This document shows, one piece after another, positions 1 to 9,266 of a DNA stretch of 64,000 nt. Made by a program: the position numbers and the translations under genes. The notes under the pieces were generated by a model. That model made no database searches. It was not told where the DNA came from and saw nothing but the letters and a program-made list of their open reading frames with translations. The DNA comes from Kitasatospora atroaurantiaca (GTDB lineage: Bacteria; Actinomycetota; Actinomycetes; Streptomycetales; Streptomycetaceae), in contig NZ_VIVR01000001.1 in assembly GCF_007828955.1 (NCBI RefSeq), positions 7,564,001 to 7,628,000 of the forward strand, written 5' to 3'. Within the stretch, counting starts at the first letter, position 1; each line of letters starts with the position of its first letter.

Positions 1-1289
1 CTGCGCAGGGCCGGGTCGATGACGGCGGGGGTCGGGTCGGTGGCCAGGGCGGTGAGGCGGTGGCGCAGGCCCTTCGGGCCGGTGAGGCCGAGGGAGGAGA
101 TGCTGATCGTGGTGCGGCCCGCGAGTTCCCGGGCCTCCCTGCCGTCGACGTACCAGCGCAGCCGGGTGCCGGGAGCGGGCAGGTCCACGGTGAGCCGGTC
201 GCCCTGCCTGAGGAGGGTGGTGGTGGGCGTGGCGCTGGCCAGCACCGAGGCGTAGCGGTAGAAGCCCGCGATCATCGCCTCGCGGCCGGGGAGGTTGAAC
301 TCATGGCCCAGCGATCGCATGATCGAGTTGTCGGTCGGCCGGTAGATCCCGAGCGGGTAGTAGCCGCCGCCTTCGTAGGCGCCGACGGTACCGCCGTCGG
401 GGGAGGTGCGACCGAGCCAGCGGTACCACTTGGCGTGCGTGCGGCGCATCTGATCGGCGGTCAGCTTCGTCGTGTTGGCTTCCGCCGGCTCGTCCCCGTC
501 GTAGGTGCCGTAGCCGTCGTAGGAGTACTCGTCCGCGAGCTTGCCGAGCGAGTGCCCCGTCTCGTGGACGGCTATCTGGCCGGACAGGGCGTTGCCACCG
601 GCGACGGTGGCTATGCCGGAGTAACCCAGCGGGGAGACGATGTCGTTGTAGCCGGCGCCGCCGTACTTGGCGCTGTTGGCGACGACGATGACGAGATCCG
701 CCTGAGGGGCCTTGGCTGCGTACCGCTCCACCGCCGCGGTGTCGACGCACAGCAGGCGCTCGACGCCGTCGCACCAGAAGTACGAGCCGAGGGCGGTGTC
801 GCGGACGGTGGACTGCGCCGGGTCCCCGGAGACGCCCGACTGGGCGGAGACGGCCTCCACGGCCCAGACGTTGAACAGGCCGCGGTAGGTCGCATAGGGC
901 TCGACGGCGGTGATCTCCTGCCACTTCGCGGCGGCGTCGGCGTGGAACTTCCCCTGCTCGTCCGCGGTGTAGCCGTCACCGATGACGACCACGTCGAGTT
1001 TGGCGTCGGTGCCGCCGCTCCGCACGATCGAGGTGACGGCGCCGTCGGCACCGGCGGCCCGGGGCGCGCGCCCGGCGGAGGCGAACGGTGAGGCCGCCGG
1101 GACTCGGGCGCGGCTGATGCTGCCGTCCTCGCCGAAGACCTCGACCTGGTGACCGGCCGAGCCCGGGCCCGGACCGGCCGGGTCGGCGGGAGCGGTGGCG
1201 GCCACGGCGACGGGCGCGGTGCCGGTGCCGAGCGCCGCCAGGGCGGTGGCGGCGGCCAGGGCCAGGGTGGTGAGTCTTCCGCTGCGCAC
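1..1289 (-). CDS. Secreted M64-family (IgA peptidase-like) metallopeptidase, 3' end outside window
   Basis: Zinc peptidase expected to act outside the cell. The N-terminus is a signal peptide (basic MRSGR followed by an Ala/Leu core). The catalytic motif HETGHSLGKLADEY lies near residue 241, which is the HExxH...DEY signature of peptidase family M64. The preceding IAVVA-like strand and the YNDIVSPLGY segment also fit this family. The start is GTG at 1289, chosen because GGAGG sits 7 bases upstream. The frame is still open at base 1, so the C-terminus is missing here. The gene is divergent from the HTH-TPR regulator, with a 143-bp AT-rich region between them. Substrate unknown; the IgA name is historical. 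Confidence 0.85.
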   Translation of the reverse strand, partial: MRSGRLTTLALAAATALAALGTGTAPVAVAATAPADPAGPGPGSAGHQVEVFGEDGSISRARVPAASPFASAGRAPRAAGADGAVTSIVRSGGTDAKLDVVVIGDGYTADEQGKFHADAAAKWQEITAVEPYATYRGLFNVWAVEAVSAQSGVSGDPAQSTVRDTALGSYFWCDGVERLLCVDTAAVERYAAKAPQADLVIVVANSAKYGGAGYNDIVSPLGYSGIATVAGGNALSGQIAVHETGHSLGKLADEYSYDGYGTYDGDEPAEANTTKLTADQMRRTHAKWYRWLGRTSPDGGTVGAYEGGGYYPLGIYRPTDNSIMRSLGHEFNLPGREAMIAGFYRYASVLASATPTTTLLRQGDRLTVDLPAPGTRLRWYVDGREARELAGRTTISISSLGLTGPKGLRHRLTALATDPTPAVIDPALR

Positions 1290-1321
1290 GGTACAACCTC
1301 CGGGTGAGGGATGATGGGTCG

Positions 1322-1366
1322 AGATTAAGTTGACGGTTAATCAGACTTAAGTGCTGAGTTAATGTA
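1322..1366. promoter_or_regulatory. AT-rich divergent promoter/operator region
   Basis: This is a strongly AT-rich island in otherwise about 72% GC DNA, between divergent genes. It contains the inverted repeat ATTAA-GTTGACGG-TTAAT (1324-1341), a CTTAAG palindrome and a further TTAAT copy. TTGACG at 1330 could serve as a -35 box. The exact promoter cannot be fixed by eye. Confidence 0.4.
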
Positions 1367-1432
1367 GGGCACCTCTACGCCTCCGGCAATGGGGCGGGAA
1401 GAATGGCGAGCTCGCGCGGAAGGAAGCAAGCC

Positions 1433-2830
1433 ATGACCGAGGGGAAGGGCCCGGACGACATCGGGCAGCGTGTCCAGAGACTCCGGCGGGAAAGGGGCTT
1501 GACGCAGCGCAAGCTCGCCGAGCCCGCCTACACCGCCGCCTACGTCTCCACGCTGGAGGCCGGCCGGGTCCGCCCCTCCGAGGCCGCGCTGCGACATCTC
1601 GCCGAACGTCTCGGCGTGACCTACGACGAGCTCGCCACCGGCCGCCCCGCCCACCTGGACACCGAGCTACGGCTCGCCCTGACCGAGGCCCACAGCGCCC
1701 TCGCGGCGGGCGACACCGCCGTCGCGGCCGAGCAGTTCGCCGCCTGCCTGGCAAGCGCCACCCGGCACGGCGTCGAGACCGTACAGCCGGCGGCCCTGCT
1801 CGGCCTCGGCGAGTGCGCGCTGGAGAGCGGGCAGCTCGACGAGGCCCGCGAGCACTTCGAGGCGGCCGAGCGGCTGTTGGCCGAGGAGCCGCTGCCGCGC
1901 CGCGCCGCCGCCATCCGAGGCCGGGCCGTCGCCCACCTGCTCGCGGGCGAACTACGCTACGCCTGTTACCTGTTGGAGACCGCGATCGACCAGCTCAACG
2001 CGGGCGGTCTGCACGATCCGGACGCGTTGCTGCTGCTCTACTCCGCCGCCATCGGCCCCTACATGGACATGGGCGCACACGCCCGCGCCGCCCAGGCGGC
2101 CGAACTCGCCCTCGCGCTCGCCCCCGGCGCCACCGACCCCGCGCTCGTCGCCGGGCTGCACCGAAGCGTCGCGCGGACCCTGATCGCCGAGGGCCGCACC
2201 GCCGAGGCGGACGTCTCCCTGGCCAAGGCCCAGGAGCTGTACCAGCGGCTGCGGCTCAGTTCGGACCTCGCCAAGTGCCACTGGATGCGCGGCTACGTCC
2301 ACGCGCAGGCCGGTGACCTGGAACGGGCGGAACGCGAACTGTGCACCGCCCGCGACATGCTGGCCTCTCAGCACGCCGTGCTCTTCACCCACCAGGTCGA
2401 GGTCGAGCTCGCGGACGTGCTGCGCCGCCGTGGCCGCGACCGGGAGGCCGGCGAACTGCTCAGCAGTCTTCTGAACCGCATCGGCCCGGACCGCGGCGCC
2501 GTCCACGCCGCCGGAGCGCACCGGCTGCTCGGGCTCATTGCCGAGGACGGGGGCGAGCCGGAGCTCGCCGAGGAGCACTACGTCAGCGCCCTGTCCCTGC
2601 TCGAACGCGCGGGAGCGGCCGGAGACCTCGCCGACCTGTGCCGGCTGCTGGGCGATCTGCTGCGTCGTACCGGCCGGGTCGAACTGGCCCTGGACGTGTA
2701 CCGCACCGGACTCGGCCACCGGGCGGCCCCGGGCACGACGACGCTGGGGCCCGCCCCCGCGAACCCCCCGGTGCCGCCGGGCAGCCTCGGCCGGCCTCTC
2801 CCGACCCGCACACCGGACCAGTCCCGGTAG
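1433..2830 (+). CDS. XRE-type HTH regulator with TPR repeats
   Basis: Cytoplasmic one-component regulator of 465 residues. The N-terminal 65 residues form an XRE/Cro HTH (IGQRVQRLRRERGLTQRKLAE, then YVSTLEAGRVRPSEAAL). The rest is a run of about eight TPR-like helical hairpins (for example LLGLGECALESGQLDEAREHFEAAERLL), followed by a Pro-rich disordered tail. TPR regulators of this kind usually sense a peptide or protein partner; the ligand here is unknown. An in-frame ATG at 1403 exists, but GGAAGGAAG upstream of 1433 favours the shorter form. It could control the divergent M64 protease (inference from position only). Confidence 0.8.
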   Translation: MTEGKGPDDIGQRVQRLRRERGLTQRKLAEPAYTAAYVSTLEAGRVRPSEAALRHLAERLGVTYDELATGRPAHLDTELRLALTEAHSALAAGDTAVAAEQFAACLASATRHGVETVQPAALLGLGECALESGQLDEAREHFEAAERLLAEEPLPRRAAAIRGRAVAHLLAGELRYACYLLETAIDQLNAGGLHDPDALLLLYSAAIGPYMDMGAHARAAQAAELALALAPGATDPALVAGLHRSVARTLIAEGRTAEADVSLAKAQELYQRLRLSSDLAKCHWMRGYVHAQAGDLERAERELCTARDMLASQHAVLFTHQVEVELADVLRRRGRDREAGELLSSLLNRIGPDRGAVHAAGAHRLLGLIAEDGGEPELAEEHYVSALSLLERAGAAGDLADLCRLLGDLLRRTGRVELALDVYRTGLGHRAAPGTTTLGPAPANPPVPPGSLGRPLPTRTPDQSR

Positions 2831-3037
2831 GCCTCGGCGGCCATCCGGGTCGCCCGCCCGGCGGCCACTCGGATGGCAAGCAGAAGGTGCGGGGAGCGCG
2901 CCGTCGCCGGAAGGTCGGCAGATGAGGGGTTTCGGCCCCCGGTCCCGGAATCGCGGAATCCGGCGGAGGGCTCGAGGTGAGGCCCCGTCCCCTCGCCGCG
3001 GTTCGGAGCGTGCCGAGGTAGGGCGAAAGGAGCGGCG

Positions 3038-5062
3038 ATGCCTCCGACCCGGCCGGCCCCGGTGCGGCGTGGTGCGGTCGGCTCCGCGGCTCTGGGCGCT
3101 GTGACGCCGGTCTGCCTTCTGCTGGCGCTCACGGCCTCGGCGGCGGTCACCTGGTTCACGCTCGGCAGGCCGGCCGACCGGCAGCGGCTCGACACCCTCA
3201 CCGCAGGCCGGGGGACCCCGGTACCGGGGATGGCACTGGACCTGCTCGGCGCCGGCGCCGCGACGGGCGGCAGGCTCGTGCTGACGCTGGCGGCGCTCGC
3301 CGCCGTCGCGGGGATCAGCGTCCTGGTCGCCCGGAACAGACCGTCCGACGCGCCCGTACTGGTCCCGGCCGCCGCGCCGGCCGCGAGCGCCGTACTGATC
3401 AGCGCCGAGTTACGAGGCTCCGCGGTCGACGCGGTGCTCGGCCTGTGCTGTCTGGCACTCGTGCTGACGGACCTGCTCGCCGGCGGCCGGGGCCGAAGAC
3501 GGATACCCGGCGGCGTTCCGCTGGGCGTCGCGATGACGGTCCAGCCCGCGCTGGTCCTCTTCGCGGTGCTGCTGTGGTGCACGCACTCACGGCGGCGAGC
3601 CCTGACCGCCGTCGCGGTCACGCTCGGGCTGGACGCGATCGCCTGGGCCGCCCGGCCCGCCGGGACCATCCGGTACTGGCAGCATCTCGCCGACCCGGCG
3701 GTCGTGCCCGTCGCCGACCTCGGGGACCAGTCGGTGCTCGGGGCCCTGCTGCGCCTGGGGCTGCACGAACTGCCGCTGCTGAGTGCCTGGCTCGCGGCGG
3801 CGATCGTGGTCGGCGTCCTCGCCCTGCGACGCGGTGCGGCCTTCGCAGCGGACGGCCAGCGGCTGCTGGCCGCCGGGCTGGTCGGCTGCGCGGCCGTGGT
3901 CGCGGCCCCCGTCGTCCAGCCCGCCGAGCTCGGCTGGCTGCTGCTCGCGGCGACCGGCCGGGTGGGGCGACGGCCGGAGGACCGGGCGCTCTGGCCGATC
4001 GTCGCGGCCACCGCCGCACTGCTGCCCAGCCAGGCGCTGGACCCGCGGATCGAGCCGGTCACCGGCTACCTGCTGCTCAACGCCCCGACGCTGACCGCCG
4101 CGGCGGCCGCCGCCGTGCTGCCGTTCCGCCGCCGGGCCGACCCCCTGTGGCGGGTGCGCCGTACGCCCGGGCCGACCCCGCAACACCCCCTGGGTCGTTC
4201 CTACCTGCCGCTGCTGCCGGCGGTGCTGCGCCCGGTCTCCCGGCCCAACCTGCTGCTGGAGCTGCTGCTGATCCAGGTGGGTTATGGCATCTACACCACG
4301 ATCCGCAATGCCGCGCCGGACCGGGTGGCCCTGTCGGTCGAGCACGCACGGGAGATCTACCGGTGGGAGCAGGCCGTGCACCTCGACATCGAACAGACGC
4401 TCAACGCCTGGGCCCTGCAGTACGACTGGCTCCTGGACGTGATGCTGGACTTTTACAAGCTCATGCACTTCACCAGCGTGCTGAGCGTCCTGATCTGGCT
4501 CTACGTGCGCCATCCCTCGCGCTACCGCACGGGCCGGACCGTCCTGTTCGCCACCACCGGCCTGGCCCTGCTCGGCTTCTGGGGCCTGCCGCTCGCCCCG
4601 CCCAGGCTCACCCCGGGCCTCGGGTTCCGGGACAGCCCGGTGAGCAGCCCCGACTCCGCCCCGCTCGGGGCGTTGACCTCGCTGACCAACCAGTACGCCG
4701 CGATGCCCTCACTGCACATCGCCTGGGCCGTGTGGTGCACGCTGGTCGTCGTCACGACCACACGCAGTCCATGGGCCCGGATCCCGGCGGTGCTGTATCC
4801 GGTGGTCACCCTCTTCGTCGTCCTCACCAGCGCCAACCACTGGCTGCTGGACGCGGTGGGAGGCGCCCTGGTGCTCGCGGTCGGGTGCCTGGTCCAGTAC
4901 CTGCTCACCGGCCGCCGGCTCACCGACCGCGACCGCCTCGCGGTCACCACTCCAGGCCCACCCCCCTCGGCCACGGCGGAGCCCGAGGCGGAGGGCACCC
5001 CGCAGGGGGGCGTCGCGACACCCCCGCCCCCGCCGGGCAACCCGCCACCGCACGGGCCGTAG
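3038..5062 (+). CDS. Bifunctional GT87-like / PAP2-like integral membrane protein
   Basis: Polytopic membrane protein of 674 residues. The first ~370 residues are hydrophobic helices resembling GT-C/GT87 polyprenyl-phosphate mannosyltransferases, including GVAMTVQPALVLF. The C-terminal ~270 residues carry the PAP2/inositol-phosphotransferase signature: AMPSLHIAWAVW near residue 555 and SANHWLLDAVGG near residue 598, with the two catalytic His and the Asp. A Pro-rich tail ends the protein. Streptomyces commonly encode such fusions, presumably working on lipid-linked sugars or phospholipids, but no substrate is known. The start is supported by AAAGGAG. The gene converges with the phosphatase gene, 14 bp away. 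Confidence 0.8.
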   Translation: MPPTRPAPVRRGAVGSAALGAVTPVCLLLALTASAAVTWFTLGRPADRQRLDTLTAGRGTPVPGMALDLLGAGAATGGRLVLTLAALAAVAGISVLVARNRPSDAPVLVPAAAPAASAVLISAELRGSAVDAVLGLCCLALVLTDLLAGGRGRRRIPGGVPLGVAMTVQPALVLFAVLLWCTHSRRRALTAVAVTLGLDAIAWAARPAGTIRYWQHLADPAVVPVADLGDQSVLGALLRLGLHELPLLSAWLAAAIVVGVLALRRGAAFAADGQRLLAAGLVGCAAVVAAPVVQPAELGWLLLAATGRVGRRPEDRALWPIVAATAALLPSQALDPRIEPVTGYLLLNAPTLTAAAAAAVLPFRRRADPLWRVRRTPGPTPQHPLGRSYLPLLPAVLRPVSRPNLLLELLLIQVGYGIYTTIRNAAPDRVALSVEHAREIYRWEQAVHLDIEQTLNAWALQYDWLLDVMLDFYKLMHFTSVLSVLIWLYVRHPSRYRTGRTVLFATTGLALLGFWGLPLAPPRLTPGLGFRDSPVSSPDSAPLGALTSLTNQYAAMPSLHIAWAVWCTLVVVTTTRSPWARIPAVLYPVVTLFVVLTSANHWLLDAVGGALVLAVGCLVQYLLTGRRLTDRDRLAVTTPGPPPSATAEPEAEGTPQGGVATPPPPPGNPPPHGP

Positions 5063-5076
5063 GACCCGTCGGTCCG

Positions 5077-7206
5077 TCACCCCGTCGGAAGCGGTTGTTC
5101 GGCCCAGATGGTCTTGCCGACGGCGCTCTGGCGGGTGCCCCAACGCTGAGTCAGCTGGGCGACCAGCAGCAGGCCCCGGCCGCCCTCGTCGAATTTCCGG
5201 GCACGTCGCAGGTGGGGAGCGGTGTTGCTGGCGTCGGAGACCTCGCAGATCAGGGCGCGGTCCCGGATCAGCCGCAGCTGGATGGGGGTGCGGCCGTAGC
5301 GGATGGCGTTGGTGACCAGCTCGCTGACCACGAGTTCGGTCACGAACGCGGCCTCGCCCAGCCCCCACACGGCGAGTTGGCGCGCCGCCAGGTTGCGGGC
5401 GTCGGCGACCAGGGCAGGGTCGGCGGGGATGTCCCAGGTCGCGACCTGGTCGGCGGTGAGCGCGCGGGTGCGGGCGAGGAGCAGGGCGGCGTCGTCCGTG
5501 GGGCGCGCGGTGAGCAGGGCCTTCATGACGGAGTCGCAGGTCACCTCCAGGGACGGGGAGGCGGAGGTCAGGACCCGGCCCAGCTCCTCGACCCCGGCGT
5601 CGATGTCGCGGTCGCGCGACACCACCAGACCGTCCGTGTAGAGGGCGATCAGGCTGTCCTCGGGCAGCTCCAGCTCGGTCGCCTCGAAGGGCAGGCCGCC
5701 GACACCCAGCGGCGGGCCCGGCGAGAGCCGGATGACCTCGGCGACGCCGTCCGGGCGGAGCAGCACGGGCGAGGGGTGGCCGGCGCTGGCGACCGTACAG
5801 CGTCGGGAGACCGGGTCGTAGACGGCGTACAGGCAGGTGGCGCCGATGTCGCCGGCCGCTTCCGGGACCGGCCCGGCGTAGGCGTCGTGGGTGTCGCCCG
5901 CGGCCCCGGAGTTCTCCGACTCGACGCTCAGATGGCTGACCATGTCGTCGAGGTGCGCGAGGAGCTCGTCGGGCGGGAGGTCCACGTCCGCGAGGGTGCG
6001 CACCGCGGTGCGCAGCCGGCCCATGGTGGCGGAGGCGTGCAGGCCGTGGCCGACCACGTCCCCGACCACCAGCGCGACCCGGATGCCCGACAGCGGGATC
6101 ACATCGAACCAGTCGCCGCCCACACCGGCGCCCGCGTGCGCGGGCAGGTACCGCGACGCGGCCTCCACGGCCGCTTGCCCGGGCAGCCCCTGCGGGAGCA
6201 GGCTCCGCTGCAGGGCCAGGGCCGTGGTGTGCTCGCGGGTGTAGCGGCGGGCGTTGTCGATGCTGACGGCGGCGCGGGCGCCGAGCTCCCCGGCCAGCGC
6301 GACGTCCTCCCGGTCGAAGGGATCACGGCCGTCCCGGCGGATGAACACGGCCACCCCCAGCGTGGTGCCGCGCGCGCTCAGCGGCACCGCCGTGATCGAG
6401 CGCAGGGTGTACTCGCGGACCATGGCGGCCCTGGCGGCGTCCTGCGCGAGCCAGCGCTCGAAGTCCGGCTCGCCCGGCCCGCTGAGGACAGGCCGGCCGG
6501 CGGCCAGAGCGCGGGCCGCGGGCGAGAACGGCGGATAGCTGTCGATCCCGCCTAGCTCGACGACGGTCTCCGGGACGCCCGGACTGACGGACTCGTGCGC
6601 GACCCGGCGCAGCACCACGGAGCCGCCGACCGGTCCGGGTGTCGGCTCCTGCCCGTACAGCACGGACTCCAGCAGGTCCACGGTGGTGAAGTCCGCCAGC
6701 CGCGGCACCACCAGCCGGGCGAGCTCGGCGGCGGTGTGCAGCACGTCCAGGGTGGTCCCGATGGTGGTGCTGGCCTCGTTGAGCAGGGCCAGCCGGCGCC
6801 GGGCCGCGTGCTGCTCGCTGTTGTCGAACGCCGCGATGGCGACGGCGCACACGGTGCCGGCTTCGTCCCGTACGGGCCACATCCAGGTGTTCCAGGCGTG
6901 CTCGCGGGTCGAGGACGGTGCCCGGGTGAAGCTCTCGTAGCAGGCCGGCTGCCCGCTCTCGGCGACCTGGCGCAGCCGGCGATGGAAGCCCTGGCCGGCC
7001 TCGTCCTCGGGCGCCGTCTCCAGGTAGCCGCGCCCGCGCAGATCCGCCTCGCCGACTCCCATGAAGCGACTGGCGGTCTCGTTGAGCCGCCAGTACCTGA
7101 CCTGGGTGTCGAAGATGGCCATGGACACCGGGGACTGGGCGAACGCCCACTCCACGATCGCCCGATCGCCGGGTTCGGCGGAGGAGTCGTTACGGTCGGT
7201 GTGCAT
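5077..7206 (-). CDS. PAS-GAF-SpoIIE phosphatase-HATPase hybrid regulator
   Basis: Cytoplasmic 709-residue signalling protein with four modules. A PAS domain (about 18-130) is followed by a GAF domain (about 150-330), then a PP2C/SpoIIE phosphatase (about 340-580) with metal-binding Asp in GGDWFDV and GDVVGHG. The last module is an RsbW-like HATPase (about 600-705) with SELVTNAIRYG and GGRGLLLV. Proteins of this type control sigma-factor partner switching by dephosphorylating anti-anti-sigma factors, while the ATPase part can act as kinase or anti-sigma. Having both activities in one chain suggests a self-contained switch. No anti-anti-sigma (STAS) gene is seen nearby, so partners must be encoded elsewhere. 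Confidence 0.9.
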   Translation of the reverse strand: MHTDRNDSSAEPGDRAIVEWAFAQSPVSMAIFDTQVRYWRLNETASRFMGVGEADLRGRGYLETAPEDEAGQGFHRRLRQVAESGQPACYESFTRAPSSTREHAWNTWMWPVRDEAGTVCAVAIAAFDNSEQHAARRRLALLNEASTTIGTTLDVLHTAAELARLVVPRLADFTTVDLLESVLYGQEPTPGPVGGSVVLRRVAHESVSPGVPETVVELGGIDSYPPFSPAARALAAGRPVLSGPGEPDFERWLAQDAARAAMVREYTLRSITAVPLSARGTTLGVAVFIRRDGRDPFDREDVALAGELGARAAVSIDNARRYTREHTTALALQRSLLPQGLPGQAAVEAASRYLPAHAGAGVGGDWFDVIPLSGIRVALVVGDVVGHGLHASATMGRLRTAVRTLADVDLPPDELLAHLDDMVSHLSVESENSGAAGDTHDAYAGPVPEAAGDIGATCLYAVYDPVSRRCTVASAGHPSPVLLRPDGVAEVIRLSPGPPLGVGGLPFEATELELPEDSLIALYTDGLVVSRDRDIDAGVEELGRVLTSASPSLEVTCDSVMKALLTARPTDDAALLLARTRALTADQVATWDIPADPALVADARNLAARQLAVWGLGEAAFVTELVVSELVTNAIRYGRTPIQLRLIRDRALICEVSDASNTAPHLRRARKFDEGGRGLLLVAQLTQRWGTRQSAVGKTIWAEQPLPTG

Positions 7207-7339
7207 CGCCGCTCATTCCCGTACCCGCTACCAGGCCCCTCTGCCAGCGTGATCCTTCCGCCGCATGTCATCAAGCCGGGCCTCGGGACGCCCGGCAGTA
7301 GGCTTGCGGTGTCCGGGCCATCCAATTGCGGGAGTCATG

Positions 7340-7564
7340 ATGACCGGTCAGCACCATCAGGACGGCGCATCGAGGTCCTTCGAAGGGCCCTACGACGGCG
7401 CCGGCGACGATCTCTTCGAGGGCCGTTCGGCTCCCCACGAGGCCGGCCACGAGCCTCCGGACCCCGAGGCCGGGCCCGACGATCTCTTCTGGAACCGCTC
7501 ACCGCACCACACCGACCGCACCGGTCCCAGCCGTCTTCGGGAGGACGGCGACGACGAGCGCTGA
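7340..7564 (+). CDS. Small acidic hypothetical protein with two DDLF motifs
   Basis: Predicted 74-residue, very acidic, soluble and probably disordered protein. Two copies of a DDLF motif (GDDLFEGR and PDDLFWNR) are spaced about 36 residues apart. GGGAG precedes a double ATG (7337/7340); the second ATG has the better spacing. No family is recognised. It lies between two regulatory genes and ends 5 bases before the stop of the convergent sigma-CAP gene. A repeated short motif in a disordered chain suggests a protein-docking peptide, which is inference only. Confidence 0.5.
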   Translation: MTGQHHQDGASRSFEGPYDGAGDDLFEGRSAPHEAGHEPPDPEAGPDDLFWNRSPHHTDRTGPSRLREDGDDER

Positions 7565-7569
7565 TCAGG

Positions 7570-9198
7570 TCATCGGGGAGTCCCGAAGTCCTGCGTCCAC
7601 CAGGGGCCGCCGGTGCCCTGGTGCACGCCCACGCCGAGTTCGGTGAAGGCGCAGTTGAGGATGTTGGCCTTGTGTCCCGGGCTGTTCATCCAGCTGGTCA
7701 TGACGGCTGTGGCGTCGCGCTGGCCGCGGGCGATGTTCTCCCCCCAGGTGCTCCAGCGGTAGCCCTGCGCCTCGATCCGGGGCTGCGGGCCCTCGCCGTC
7801 GGGGTTGGTGTGGTCGAAGAAGTTGCGGGCCGCCATGTCGTCGGAGTGGCCCTGGGCCGCGGCCTGCAGCTTGGAGTTGCTGCGCACCGCCGCACAGCCC
7901 GCCCGGGCGCGCTCGGTGTTCACCAGGTCGAGGACCTGCTGCGCGGTGGTGGACGGCGTCGCGCTGCGGGAGACGCTCGGGGTCGGCGTCGGGGAGGCGC
8001 TCGGGCTCTTGCTGGGCGTCGGGGTGGGCGTGGGCGTGGGGGAGAGGGTCGGGGTGGGCGATGCCGAGGCCGTCTTCTCGAGGGCGGCCTCCACCGGGAC
8101 CGGCTGTGAGGCCGCCGCAGCGGCGTCCGTACGGGCCGTGGAGTCGGCCGGCTGATCCTGGTCGGCGGCCACCACTCCCACGGCGGCGAGCGTCAGGACC
8201 GCCGTGCCGACGGCGGCCGTCAGCATGCGCCGGCGGGGCTTGGCCCGGTGACGCCGACCGCCGCCGTTCGGCCGGGCGCGGTGGCCGGCCGACACTGCGG
8301 AGTTCGACACCGAGGCGTTCGAGGCCGCGGAGTGCGCGGCCGCGGAGTTCGAGGCGCTCGCCGCCGAGTGCGAGCCGAGCAGCGAGGCGGCAGCGGACGC
8401 GCCGTAGGTGTGCGGGACGGGCACCAGGGCCAGGCCCGCGAGCAGGCCCTCGGCGGGCACCAGGCCGCTCCAGTGCCGGGAGCAGACCCCGCAGTCCCGG
8501 GCGTGGCGGGCGATCCGCTTGCGCCACAGCGCGCTCGGGACGCCGTCCCAGCCGGCCGTCAGCTCCGCCAGCTCCGAGCAGGGCGGCGTCGTCGCGAGCG
8601 CCCGGACGACGACCCGGGCCGTCTCCAGCTGGCCCTTCATCCGCTGCACCCGCACCGCCGCGTGCTGCGGCGACAGCTCGAGCGCCCCCGCGAGCTCCGC
8701 CCGGGTCAGCTCGCCCGCCGCCTCCAGCCACCACAGGGAGAGCAGCTCGCGGTCCGCCTCGTCCAGCCAGCGGGTCGCCTCCGCGACCTCCCGGCGCTGC
8801 CCGGCCAGGCCGAGGCGGACGATGGTGAGGTCGACGAAGTCCGCCCCGGGATCGGCCGGCTCGTACGCGTCCTCGAAGCCCGGGCCGGGCGTGGCCGCCC
8901 GGTACGCCTGGTGGGTCAGGTGCTCCTGATGCCGGCGGCGGACCTGGTTCATCGCGATCGCCACCAGCCAGGACCGGAAGCTGGCCGGCTCGCGCAGGGC
9001 GGGCAGGCTGTCCACCGCGCGGAGCATGGTGTCCTGCACCACGTCGTCGGTGTCCGGGTGCCCGCCGAGGGCCCGGCCGACGATGTTGTAGACCAGCGGG
9101 AGGTGGCTGCTGATCAGCTCGTCCGTGGCTCGCTGGTCCCCGGCCTGCGCCTGCACCACCGTCGTTACGCCGCAGTCCCTGTCCATTGCGTGGTCCAC
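7570..9198 (-). CDS. ECF-type sigma factor fused to a membrane-tethered CAP/SCP domain
   Basis: Fusion of 542 residues. The sigma70 region 2 (about 30-95, DTDDVVQDTMLRAV and SFRSWLVAIAMNQVRRR) is followed by a region 4 HTH (about 150-210). Next come a Cys-containing segment HARDCGVCSRHW near 233-244 (anti-sigma zinc-finger-like), an Ala/Ser-rich linker and one transmembrane helix (about 325-346). After that are a Pro/Thr/Ser wall-spanning linker and a CAP/SCP domain (about 420-542; GENIARG, HTNPDG, SWMNSPGHKANILN). The sigma part would be cytoplasmic and the CAP domain outside, so it could sense the envelope directly. The start is GTG at 9198; ATG at 9186 behind AGGTGG is equally possible. 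Confidence 0.88.
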   Translation of the reverse strand: MDHAMDRDCGVTTVVQAQAGDQRATDELISSHLPLVYNIVGRALGGHPDTDDVVQDTMLRAVDSLPALREPASFRSWLVAIAMNQVRRRHQEHLTHQAYRAATPGPGFEDAYEPADPGADFVDLTIVRLGLAGQRREVAEATRWLDEADRELLSLWWLEAAGELTRAELAGALELSPQHAAVRVQRMKGQLETARVVVRALATTPPCSELAELTAGWDGVPSALWRKRIARHARDCGVCSRHWSGLVPAEGLLAGLALVPVPHTYGASAAASLLGSHSAASASNSAAAHSAASNASVSNSAVSAGHRARPNGGGRRHRAKPRRRMLTAAVGTAVLTLAAVGVVAADQDQPADSTARTDAAAAASQPVPVEAALEKTASASPTPTLSPTPTPTPTPSKSPSASPTPTPSVSRSATPSTTAQQVLDLVNTERARAGCAAVRSNSKLQAAAQGHSDDMAARNFFDHTNPDGEGPQPRIEAQGYRWSTWGENIARGQRDATAVMTSWMNSPGHKANILNCAFTELGVGVHQGTGGPWWTQDFGTPR

Positions 9199-9266
9199 CT
9201 TCTCCGTCAGCTCGTCCGGCTCTGCCCTGTCGTACTGGGAGATCCGGCGGCTGCCGCCCGATAACG

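Noticed and set aside
60..1091. Long plus-strand open frame of 343 codons
   Set aside because: It lies antisense to the M64 peptidase, whose HETGH...DEY motif and signal peptide are on the minus strand. The plus translation is low-complexity Val/Gly/Arg.
3445..6555. Plus-strand open frame of over 1000 codons
   Set aside because: Gly/Arg/Pro-rich translation without domains; it crosses the PAP2 fusion in another frame and the phosphatase on the opposite strand. A typical high-GC shadow frame.
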